Part shown: positions 8,252-15,753 of the stretch, in pieces | How positions within the stretch are numbered: the stretch's first letter is position 1 | Layout: each line of letters opens with the position of its first letter | Assembly: GCF_003473545.1 (NCBI RefSeq) | Contig: NZ_QUCM01000017.1 | Location: 16,131 to 80,130, forward strand | DNA length: 64,000 nt | Direction of reading: 5' to 3' | Origin: Clostridium sp. AM22-11AC | GTDB lineage: Bacteria > Bacillota > Clostridia > Lachnospirales > Lachnospiraceae | Made by a program: the position numbers and the translations under genes | Notes under the pieces: generated by a model | The model's database searches: none | What the model was told of the DNA's origin: nothing | What the model saw: only the letters and a program-made list of their open reading frames with translations

Positions 8252-10693
8252 ATGAGCATTTTAGATGAAATGAAAGTGCGCCGCCTGTATTGTGACGGCG
8301 GTATGGGAAGTCTGCTGCAGGCTGCGGGACTTGCTGCCGGTGAACTGCCAGAGCGCTGGAATATTTCCCATCCGGAAGTTATTACAGATGTGCACAGAAA
8401 ATACCTGGCAGCAGGTGCGGATATTATGACTACCAATACCTTTGGCGCCAACCGGTTAAAATATGACAAGGACGGGGAGCTAAAGGCCATTGTAGAGGCA
8501 GCTATTGCCAATGCAAGAAAAGCGGTAGAGGAAGCTGGCAGAGGCTATGTAGCCCTGGATCTGGGGCCTACAGGAAAGCTTTTAAAGCCACTGGGCGATC
8601 TGCCATTTGAGACTGCTGTATCTTTATACAAAGAGGTAGTTTCCATTGGCGCGGCAGCAGGCGCTGATCTGGTGCTCATTGAGACCATGAGTGACAGCTA
8701 TGAGTTAAAGGCTGCTGTTTTAGCTGCAAAAGAGGCTGGCATTAACCCGGAAACAGGAGTAAGACTGCCAATCTTTGCTACTGTTATTTATGATGAAAAA
8801 GGCAAATTGCTTACTGGCGGAAATGTAGAGTCCACCGTAGCGCTGTTAGAAGGTCTGGGAGTAGACGTTCTGGGCGTAAACTGCGGTCTGGGACCGGAAC
8901 AGATGAAGGGGATCGTAAAAGATATCCTGGAAGTTTCTTCTACCCCGATCCTGGTTAACCCAAATGCAGGACTTCCAAGAAGTGAAAATGGAAAGACCGT
9001 ATATGACGTAGATCCAAAAGACTTTGCTGCTGTGATGGAAGAGATTGTAAGAATGGGCGCTGTGATCACCGGCGGCTGCTGTGGTACAACACCAGATCAC
9101 ATCCATGCCATGGTAGAACTGACAAAGGATATCCCAGTGCAGATGCCGGAAAAGAAGCACCGCACGGTCATTTCTTCCTATTCCCAGGCAGTTGTATTTG
9201 ATAAAAAGACCATTATCATTGGCGAGCGTATCAATCCTACAGGAAAATCCAAATTTAAACAGGCTCTCCGTGACCACAACCTGGAATATATCCTTCGTGA
9301 AGGTGTGACCCAGCAGGATAATGGCGCAGATGTCCTGGACGTAAACGTAGGTCTTCCGGAGATCGATGAGCCTTCCATGATGGAAGATGTGGTAAAAGAA
9401 CTGCAGGCGGTCATTGATCTGCCATTACAGTTAGATACCTCCAGTGCAGAGGCTATGGAGCGGGGCCTTCGTGTATACAACGGAAAGCCTCTGATCAACT
9501 CTGTCAATGGTAAAAAAGAGGTTATGGAACAGATCTTCCCGCTGGTTGCAAAATACGGCGGTGTTGTTGTAGGACTTTGTCTGGATGAAGACGGCATTCC
9601 TGAGACTGCAGAGGGAAGAATTGCAGTAGGAAAGAAGATCATTGACACAGCTGCTGCTTATGGAATTGGACCGGAAGATATTATTTTAGACGGTCTTTGC
9701 ATGACGGTAAGCTCTGACAGCCAGGGAGCGATCGTTACTCTTGAAACTCTTAGAAAGATCCGTGATGAATTAGGCGGAAAGTCTGTTTTAGGTGTATCCA
9801 ATATCTCCTTTGGACTTCCTCAGAGAGAGATCATCAACGGTGCTTTCTTTACCATGGCAATGGAAAGCGGTTTAAGCGCTGCCATTATCAATCCGAACTC
9901 TGAAGCTATGATGCGGGCTTATTATAGCTTTAACGCATTGATGAACCTGGATCCTCAGTGCAGTGAATATATCAGCATTTACAGTGGCCAGACTGCAGGT
10001 CTGGGACAGACCATTGGAAAAGGTGGAAAGGGTGCCGGAGGTTCCGGTGCAGCCGGAAATGGCGGTGCAGGGAGCACAGGAAGTCTTGGAAATGCCATTG
10101 AAAGAGGTTTAAAAGAAGTAGCAGTAGAAAGCGTAACTGCTCTTTTAAAGGAAAAAGAAGCCCTGGATGTGATCAATGAAGAGATCATCCCGGCACTGGA
10201 CCATGTAGGAAAAGGCTTTGAGAAAGGTACTGTTTTCCTTCCACAGCTGTTAATGAGTGCGGAAGCAGCCAAAGCAGCCTTTGAAGTGATCAAAAATGCC
10301 ATGGCAGGCAGCGGAGAGACCCAGGAAAAGAAAGGTACCATTATCCTTGCAACTGTCAAAGGCGATATCCATGACATTGGAAAGAACATCGTAAAGGTTC
10401 TTCTGGAAAACTACAGCTACGATGTGATCGATCTTGGAAAAGATGTTCCGCCGGAGACAGTAGTAGAAGAAGCTGTAAGCCGCCATGTACCATTAGTAGG
10501 CTTAAGCGCCCTGATGACTACTACAGTTCCAAGCATGGAGGAGACTATTAAGCAGCTGCGTGAAAGCGCCCCGTGGGTAAAAGTCATGGTAGGCGGGGCA
10601 GTGCTTACTCAGGAGTATGCAGATACCATTGGAGCAGATGCGTATTGCAAAGATGCTATGGCATCTGTACACTATGCGGAGACAGTTATATAA
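8252..10693 (+). CDS. metH: Cobalamin-dependent methionine synthase lacking the activation domain
   Basis: The enzyme transfers a methyl group from 5-methyl-THF through cobalamin to homocysteine. Domains in the 813-residue protein are a homocysteine methyltransferase with zinc cysteines at about residue 211 (GVNCGLGP) and residues 276-277 (GGCCGTTPDH), a pterin-binding barrel (about 330-580), a cap, and a B12-binding domain with the DIHDIGKN motif (cobalt-ligand His near residue 707). The C-terminal AdoMet activation domain of E. coli MetH is missing and is supplied by the preceding gene. A Gly/Ala/Ser-rich linker at about residues 583-616 separates the pterin domain from the cap and is not typical. 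ATG 8252 follows AGAGG; a longer reading frame overlapping the previous gene is less likely. Confidence 0.93.
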   Translation: MSILDEMKVRRLYCDGGMGSLLQAAGLAAGELPERWNISHPEVITDVHRKYLAAGADIMTTNTFGANRLKYDKDGELKAIVEAAIANARKAVEEAGRGYVALDLGPTGKLLKPLGDLPFETAVSLYKEVVSIGAAAGADLVLIETMSDSYELKAAVLAAKEAGINPETGVRLPIFATVIYDEKGKLLTGGNVESTVALLEGLGVDVLGVNCGLGPEQMKGIVKDILEVSSTPILVNPNAGLPRSENGKTVYDVDPKDFAAVMEEIVRMGAVITGGCCGTTPDHIHAMVELTKDIPVQMPEKKHRTVISSYSQAVVFDKKTIIIGERINPTGKSKFKQALRDHNLEYILREGVTQQDNGADVLDVNVGLPEIDEPSMMEDVVKELQAVIDLPLQLDTSSAEAMERGLRVYNGKPLINSVNGKKEVMEQIFPLVAKYGGVVVGLCLDEDGIPETAEGRIAVGKKIIDTAAAYGIGPEDIILDGLCMTVSSDSQGAIVTLETLRKIRDELGGKSVLGVSNISFGLPQREIINGAFFTMAMESGLSAAIINPNSEAMMRAYYSFNALMNLDPQCSEYISIYSGQTAGLGQTIGKGGKGAGGSGAAGNGGAGSTGSLGNAIERGLKEVAVESVTALLKEKEALDVINEEIIPALDHVGKGFEKGTVFLPQLLMSAEAAKAAFEVIKNAMAGSGETQEKKGTIILATVKGDIHDIGKNIVKVLLENYSYDVIDLGKDVPPETVVEEAVSRHVPLVGLSALMTTTVPSMEETIKQLRESAPWVKVMVGGAVLTQEYADTIGADAYCKDAMASVHYAETVI

Positions 10694-10694
10694 T

Positions 10695-10735
10695 GTAATG
10701 AGTCCAAAAGAAAAGCAAGCCATTAACGAAGGTTC
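10695..10735 (+). repeat. Dispersed element, 5-prime half (copy B)
   Basis: This is the same 41-base sequence as 7414-7454 with a single difference, again placed directly after the stop codon of a methionine gene. The GCCTGC hairpin and the closing arm are absent, so it is a truncated copy. Confidence 0.8.
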
Positions 10736-10842
10736 GTGAAACTACCATTTATTACCAGGTAATTTTCCAGAAAAATGTGATAATATAGTTTTGTAACATA
10801 AATGAAATAAATTTGTAACAAAATGAAAGCGAGGACAAAACT

Positions 10843-11094
10843 ATGTTATCAGTATCCACAATGGCACTTGCAGCAATGATCGGCTCCGCATGCGTACCTA
10901 ACGCAAATCAGGCGTGTAACGTAAACAGCTGTACATATGATCAGGCAAACTGCATTCAGGCAGAATGCGCTGCAAACGGCGGACAGGACTTAAACTGCCT
11001 GTTAAATGGTCTTGGTGCATGCCTTCAGGATGGCTGCCAGAATGGAAATGTAAGACCAGCCGGAGTATCCGGCCTGGAAAGCTGCAGAAGATAA
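10843..11094 (+). CDS. Small Cys-rich protein of unknown function
   Basis: This 83-residue product is not recognised. It has nine cysteines at residues 17, 25, 30, 37, 42, 52, 60, 65 and 81, with three C-x4-C pairs (25/30, 37/42, 60/65). The N-terminus (MLSVSTMALAAMIGSACVP) is hydrophobic and small-residue rich but lacks the positive charge of a standard signal peptide. It is preceded by GCGAGG with normal spacing and followed by a terminator, so it looks like a separate transcript. The upstream region has two TTTGTAACA copies (about 10790 and 10813). It could be a metal-binding or disulfide-rich peptide, or a peptide precursor, but no maturation enzyme is adjacent. Confidence 0.65.
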   Translation: MLSVSTMALAAMIGSACVPNANQACNVNSCTYDQANCIQAECAANGGQDLNCLLNGLGACLQDGCQNGNVRPAGVSGLESCRR

Positions 11095-11154
11095 GAGCAT
11101 TGGATTTTGCAATAAGCAATGTTACAAAAGAAAAATAGATAAATAAGTATGAGA

Positions 11155-11192
11155 AAAGACCGTCTGTTCAAAAGAAAGAGCAGGCGGTCTTT
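11155..11192. terminator. Terminator shared by convergent genes
   Basis: AAAGACCGTCTG at 11155-11166 pairs with CAGGCGGTCTTT at 11181-11192 (one wobble). It lies between the plus-strand Cys-rich gene and the minus-strand regulator gene, with T-rich tails on both sides, so it can serve both. Confidence 0.8.
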
Positions 11193-11248
11193 CACGTTAT
11201 GCATTAGTAAAGAATTGTGTTGGGTGGTTTTGCGGGCTGAGTTATCGA

Positions 11249-11989
11249 TCACAGAAAAGTGCTGGCCTGTTTCTCACTGATCCAGATCTTCCCCTTGTTT
11301 AAATGAATGATCTCTTCATCCACAAGTTCCTGAACCGTCCTGTTTACTGTCCGTACCGAGCAGCCAAGATGTGCTGCGATCTCCGGCCTGGTGAAGGGGA
11401 TACGGATGGGATAGACGGAACCGGGTTTTGGATTACCATTGCTGTTTTCCGTATGTGTGCTGTCATTTACAGCCGGTGTCACCTGTTCTTTCAGAAAGAC
11501 CAGCATGCGGGTGCGGTTGTCCGCAAAAAGGTTCTGGCGCTGGAACTGAGCCTGGGCTACCAGCTGGGTGATGATCATGCAGCTTCTGAGAAAAAGAGCG
11601 TGGGAGTCACTTCGCAGCCAGGTCATATATTCCGCTGCAGGGATCACCAGGCAGAGGGAATCTTCAAGTGTAGTCAGTGTTACCAGACGGGGCTGTTTTT
11701 CGGTGAAAAATTCGTAATCACCAACTATGTCCAGAGCACGTATCTCCGTAAAATGATAAGGTATATTTGCCACATGTTCCTCAACCGCTTCCAGACGGCC
11801 TTTTAAAAGGATATACACATGGGCGCAGCTGTCCCCTGCAGCTACCAGACGGCTGCCTTTTTTATAAGAGCGCAGCATCAGCACCGTCTGTATATAAGGC
11901 GGAGCAAATTTAAAGAAATTCTCTAAAAAGCTTTTTTGTTTTAATGTAAATGGATAATTAAATTTATTGATATTCAACAAAACTGCCAC
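11249..11989 (-). CDS. Crp/Fnr-family transcriptional regulator
   Basis: The 246-residue protein has an N-terminal cyclic-nucleotide-binding-like beta barrel (about 30-140, including GSRLVAAGDSCAHVYILLKGRLE) and a C-terminal winged helix (about 190-235, with FTRPEIAAHLGCSVRTVNRTVQELV read as the helix-turn-helix). No Fnr-type cysteine cluster is evident at the N-terminus. The start is ambiguous: GTG at 11989 has AAAGGA very close upstream, and TTG codons four and five residues in have better spacing. It is divergent from the purine nucleoside phosphorylase gene, and a palindrome overlaps the -35 of its own promoter, so autoregulation and control of deoD are likely inferences. Confidence 0.88.
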   Translation of the reverse strand: MAVLLNINKFNYPFTLKQKSFLENFFKFAPPYIQTVLMLRSYKKGSRLVAAGDSCAHVYILLKGRLEAVEEHVANIPYHFTEIRALDIVGDYEFFTEKQPRLVTLTTLEDSLCLVIPAAEYMTWLRSDSHALFLRSCMIITQLVAQAQFQRQNLFADNRTRMLVFLKEQVTPAVNDSTHTENSNGNPKPGSVYPIRIPFTRPEIAAHLGCSVRTVNRTVQELVDEEIIHLNKGKIWISEKQASTFL

Positions 11990-12006
11990 ATGTCCTTTTT
12001 TTAATT

Positions 12007-12047
12007 ATGATATCATTTTATAATATAAGTGTCAAAAGGTCTTTTGA
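12007..12047. promoter_or_regulatory. Divergent promoter region with palindromic operator
   Basis: On the minus strand TTGACA (12035-12030) and TATCAT (12012-12007) are separated by 17 bases and point toward the Crp-family gene. On the plus strand TATAAT at 12019-12024 points toward deoD but lacks a good -35. A perfect palindrome TCAAAAG-GT-CTTTTGA at 12032-12047 covers the minus-strand -35 and the plus-strand start region. It is a plausible binding site for the adjacent regulator. Confidence 0.65.
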
Positions 12048-12104
12048 TATAGGTACATTGAAAGACTCCGGGAGTACATAAAATAAAAAAGGAGGAAGTT
12101 TATT

Positions 12105-12821
12105 ATGGGAACACCACACAATCAGGCGGAAAAAGGTGAGATCGCAAAAAAGGTATTGATGCCGGGGGATCCTCTTCGTGCTAAATTCATTGCAGAGAAT
12201 TTCCTTACAGATGCAAAGCTGGTCAATGAAGTCCGTGGGGCATATGCATACACAGGTACTTATAAAGGGGAAAAAGTAACTGTTATGGCAAGCGGAATGG
12301 GAATGCCGTCTATAGGAATTTATTCCTATGAGCTGTTTTCTGTTTATGATGTAGACCAGATCATACGTATTGGTTCTGCAGGCGCTTATGTATCGGAATT
12401 GAATTTAGGTGATGTAGTGCTGGAAGAAAGTGCATGGAGTGAATCTACTTTTGCACATACCCAGAATGGCTACGATAAAGATACCATCTATCCGGATCCG
12501 AAATTAAACGCTCATATTTTAGAGGCTGCAAAGCGTAATCATATTACTGTAAAGCCTGTAAAAGTACATTCCAGTGATGTATTTTATACAGAGCCAAATG
12601 TAGACGGCTACAAAGAGATCAGCGCAAAACATGGTTGTGCCTGCGTGGAAATGGAAAGCTTTGCACTGCTCCACAATGCAAATGTGCTCCACAAAAAAGC
12701 AACCTGCCTGCTGACCATCTCTGACTCTATGCCAAAGAATGAGCATGCAACAGCAGCAGAACGCCAGACTTCCTTTACAGACATGATGACTGTTGCATTA
12801 GAGGCTTGTCTGGACCAGTAA
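12105..12821 (+). CDS. deoD: Purine nucleoside phosphorylase, DeoD type
   Basis: This enzyme phosphorolyses purine (deoxy)nucleosides to the base and (deoxy)ribose-1-phosphate. The 238-residue length and the blocks VLMPGDPLRAKFIAENF, VMASGMGMPSIGIYSYEL, RIGSAGAY and VEMESFALL are typical of the hexameric DeoD group. AGGAGG precedes ATG 12105 at good spacing. The divergent Crp-like regulator and the palindrome in the shared promoter suggest regulated nucleoside salvage. Adenine deaminase and remnants of nucleoside hydrolase/deoxyribosyltransferase genes lie within 4 kb, so this part of the chromosome is rich in nucleoside metabolism. Confidence 0.96.
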   Translation: MGTPHNQAEKGEIAKKVLMPGDPLRAKFIAENFLTDAKLVNEVRGAYAYTGTYKGEKVTVMASGMGMPSIGIYSYELFSVYDVDQIIRIGSAGAYVSELNLGDVVLEESAWSESTFAHTQNGYDKDTIYPDPKLNAHILEAAKRNHITVKPVKVHSSDVFYTEPNVDGYKEISAKHGCACVEMESFALLHNANVLHKKATCLLTISDSMPKNEHATAAERQTSFTDMMTVALEACLDQ

Positions 12822-12822
12822 G

Positions 12823-12873
12823 GAAGGTTCTGCCTGCGTCAGCAGGCAGTAAAGCGGGTAAGCATGAGGTTCG
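12823..12873 (+). repeat. Dispersed hairpin element, core copy C
   Basis: GAAGGTTC is followed by TGCCTGC (12831-12837), loop GTCA and GCAGGCA (12842-12848), then AGTAAAGC and a closing AGGTTCG. It aligns with the core of the element at 7450-7490 and starts right after the deoD stop codon. Confidence 0.65.
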
Positions 12874-12978
12874 TAGGTCTGATGTATAAAATCCTGTAAT
12901 TTTCCATAAAATCCCATAAAGAGTAAATTATGCTCTGGCAATGCAAATGTGTCAGAGGCAAAAAGGGGATCATATAAA

Positions 12979-13782
12979 ATGGAAAAAAATGGAAAAACTT
13001 TCATCAAAGGCCTTGTGATCGGCGCAACCATGACGGTACCAGGCGTCAGCGGCGGTTCTATGGCTATGGTCTTAGGGATCTATGACCGCCTTTTAAAACA
13101 TGTCAGTGAAATAACAAAATATCCAAAAGAAAGTCTCACATTTCTGCTCTGGTTTGCAGCCGGAGCAGGAAGCGGGGCTTTTTTGTTTTCCAGAGGGATC
13201 AGCTGGCTTTTAACCACAAGGGCAGAAGGAATTTTATGTTTCTTCTTCCTGGGAGCAGTATCAGGGGGAATTCCCATGATCTTAAAAAGCGCCAGTGTAA
13301 GCCGTATCAGGGGAAGAGAACTGATATGTATCCTTACAGGAATCCTCACAGCCCTTCTTATAGCCCTGATCCCTCAGGGAATGTTTGCTCCTGGAACAGA
13401 AAACACTCCCATGCATCTGCTTTTCCAGCTTGCAGGAGGCTTTATCATAGCAGTTGCCTTAGTCCTTCCGGGCATCAGCGCCTCCCAGATGCTCTATATG
13501 CTTGGAATTTATGAAAGTACCTTAAAAGCCATCAGCAGTCTGGATATTTTGGCGCTTCTTCCCTTAGCTGTTGGTGGTATTATGGGAACCTATCTTACAG
13601 CCCGTATTCTGGAGCAGCTGATCAAAAAGCACAGGGAAGCCACTTTTTTAATGATCCTGGGCTTTATGCTGGCATCGCTGCCTGAACTTCTGCCAGGTCA
13701 TTTAGCACAAGAAAACCTGCTGTTTTGCGTGATGGCGCTGGCAGCAGGTTTTATAGGTGTTTATTTTGTTACATTAAAATGA
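12979..13782 (+). CDS. DUF368 membrane protein, probable polyprenyl-phosphate transporter (PopT type)
   Basis: The 267-residue integral membrane protein has about eight hydrophobic segments and two related half-motifs, VPGVSGGSMAMVLGIYDRL near residue 20 and LPGISASQMLYMLGIYE near residue 170. These mark an inverted-repeat fold and are diagnostic of DUF368. Members of this family have been reported to recycle undecaprenyl phosphate across the cytoplasmic membrane for cell-wall synthesis. ATG 12979 follows AAGGGG; an earlier in-frame start at 12949 has no ribosome binding site. The gene is alone on its transcript, with no clear terminator before the pseudogene block. Confidence 0.88.
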   Translation: MEKNGKTFIKGLVIGATMTVPGVSGGSMAMVLGIYDRLLKHVSEITKYPKESLTFLLWFAAGAGSGAFLFSRGISWLLTTRAEGILCFFFLGAVSGGIPMILKSASVSRIRGRELICILTGILTALLIALIPQGMFAPGTENTPMHLLFQLAGGFIIAVALVLPGISASQMLYMLGIYESTLKAISSLDILALLPLAVGGIMGTYLTARILEQLIKKHREATFLMILGFMLASLPELLPGHLAQENLLFCVMALAAGFIGVYFVTLK

Positions 13783-13849
13783 AAGCGGGTAAAGTCACCA
13801 AGCCAGGTAGTGCTGGAATACTCAATGGCCTTTAAGAGGCTGCTACACC

Positions 13850-14443
13850 ATGGATGAAGCCATGGATATGCGCTTTGACATGGTAGCACAGGGAAAGGCT
13901 CTGGGTGAGCTGCTTCCTGATATGTGCAGACAGGTTTACGATATTGCTGAAAAATGGAAAAATATGGAAGCTTATGACTTCGTAGGAACGGGCTTTGACT
14001 ATGCTGCTGCATGGTTTGGACATGCAAAAGTATTTGAGGCACTGGGAAAATATGCCATGCACATTAATTCAGAAGAATGGCTCCATATGAATTTCTTTAT
14101 GAGAAATGTGGACAAGATCGGAACCATTATCGTTGCAAACACGACTAACCCGGCCATGAGCCGCAACAAAGAACTGATCAAGTTTGCCCATAATCTGACA
14201 CGCCCGTTAATGGTGATCACAGATGGGGGTAAAGAAGATTTCGGCGTAGATACCAACTATGTAAAGGTTCCTAAGACAAAATATGCCATTAATATGCCAC
14301 TGACCCAGTTTGCGCCGATCTGTCTGTTATGCGGTTATATCATGGATATGATCGGAGAAGAGGACGGCAGAGGCTGCAAGGGCGTATAGAAGATCGCAGA
14401 CGGCGCAAGATGCATCCGCGAAAGCGAAATGATCGTGCAATAG
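13850..14443 (+). pseudogene. Remnant of a SIS-domain (sugar isomerase) protein
   Basis: The readable part holds the second half of a SIS-type phosphosugar-binding protein: an YDFVGTGFDYAAAWFGHAKV strand-loop near residue 42, the INSEEWLHMNFFM block, and IIVANTTNP. The N-terminal SIS half and any plausible ribosome binding site are missing. The frame is interrupted by TAG at 14387-14389, after which the same frame continues with KIADGARCIRESEMIVQ to a second stop at 14441. That suggests a nonsense mutation in a former longer gene. It is probably non-functional and is the first of three decaying genes in a row. Confidence 0.7.
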
Positions 14444-14482
14444 AGTACGAATGCACTAGAAGAGAAAACAAAGGGGAACATT

Positions 14483-14632
14483 ATGTTAAAAAAGATAAAT
14501 ATTTCTACAAAAAAATGATATTTTTGAGATCACGTCTGATGTAAAAAAGATCGTGGAAGAGTCCGGTGTAAAAGAGGGAACCTGTGTGGTGTACACACCT
14601 CATACTACAGCAGCGATTGTATACAACTCCGG
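14483..14632 (+). pseudogene. Remnant of a YjbQ-family gene, frameshifted and truncated
   Basis: An AAGGGG site precedes ATG 14483. The first frame reads MLKKINISTKK and stops at TGA 14516. One base over, the sequence continues as DIFEITSDVKKIVEESGVKE and then CVVYTPHTTAAIVYNSG, the conserved N-terminal half of YjbQ (UPF0047) including its HTTA motif. A one-base loss in the A7 run explains the break. After about 14632 the similarity changes to nucleoside hydrolase, so the YjbQ C-terminus has been deleted. Confidence 0.7.
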
Positions 14633-15666
14633 TGTGAACCTGGTAGCCATCGGTCTGGACGTTGCAACCCATTTTGATGTAAATTTGACAGAAAATGATA
14701 TTGCAGCTTTGGATAAAAGTGATAAAATGGAAGCAGGATTTCTCCGCTAGGATATCCGATTTGTCAATAGAAGAGGTTTTGAGGCTTATTGTACGGTCAT
14801 TGACTGTATGGCTGTTGCCTATGCCATTGACGAATCACTGATCGAAACCTTTGAAGGAAGAGCAGGAATTGAGACGAAAGATGGTCTTACACTGGGAAAT
14901 ACAGTGGTTGACTACCGTTATCACCATGTATGGGAAGATCTTCCGAAAGTTAAGATTGCAAGGACCGCACGGAAAAGAGGCTCCTTATAAAGACCTTCCA
15001 TTCAGTCCATGTATCATTGCTTCTACAAAGATCGCAGAAGGGGATTACGGCGATTGTCTGAAAATGCTGATGACAGACATTGAGGAAGAGAAGAAATATA
15101 AGGGACTGCGGGGATACAGCGTGGATTATACCGCTGCAAAGACTTACAAGTCAGACCGTCCGGTAGTTTATCTGGCTGGGCCGGAGCGTTATGACAAGGA
15201 TGCCAAAGAACTCTATAAGAAGAGAAAAGAGTTATGTGCTTCTTATGGACTGCAGGCTTTTACACCGGCAGACTGGGCAGAAGGCGTGGAAAAAATGGAT
15301 ACGGACTGCCCTTATACAGCAGCCGCAAACCAGTTTGACAGCTGGCAGCAGCATGTACGTAACTGTGACGCTATTATTGCAGACTTAAATGATTATCGGG
15401 GATATGAGTGCAGCAATGATGTGGCTTTTGAGTGCGGAATGGCCTTTCAGTTAGGCAAAAAAATGTACGGCTATGTAGATGATATCCGTCCGGCAAAGGA
15501 GAAGGTTCCTAATCTGGGGCCGGAACATGAATACAGGGATATGACCGGAGCTAATGTAGAGGATTTTAACTATCCGGTCAATCTTATGTTCTCCTGTTCC
15601 ATGGACATTAGAGAGGGAAAATTTGAAGAAGTTATCAAAGAAATAGCAAAAGATCTATATAAATAA
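14633..15666 (+). pseudogene. Damaged nucleoside hydrolase / nucleoside 2-deoxyribosyltransferase fusion gene
   Basis: From 14633 the frame resembles the C-terminal part of an inosine-uridine nucleoside hydrolase (VNLVAIGLDVATHF; DCMAVAYAIDESLI; LTLGNTVVDY). It is interrupted by TAG at 14748-14750, and by a frame change near 14958 where one extra base separates VKI from QGPHGKEAPYKDLPF. The remainder (to 15666) is an intact-looking nucleoside 2-deoxyribosyltransferase domain with VVYLAGPERYDKDAKELY, DSWQQHVRNCDAIIADLN and ECSNDVAFECGMAFQLGK, the last carrying the likely catalytic Glu. The last domain could still be translated from an internal start, but the whole gene looks broken. Confidence 0.75.
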
Positions 15667-15753
15667 TGTACTCCCAGGTGCAGTATTACTCTTAGAAACT
15701 TTACATTTTAGGGGAAAAGAATTCCGGGGGTATATACGAGAGGAGGGGGATAC

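Noticed and set aside
11303-11806. Plus-strand frame of 167 codons opposite the Crp-family gene
   Set aside because: It is antisense to a well-supported regulator gene and has no family features or start signals.
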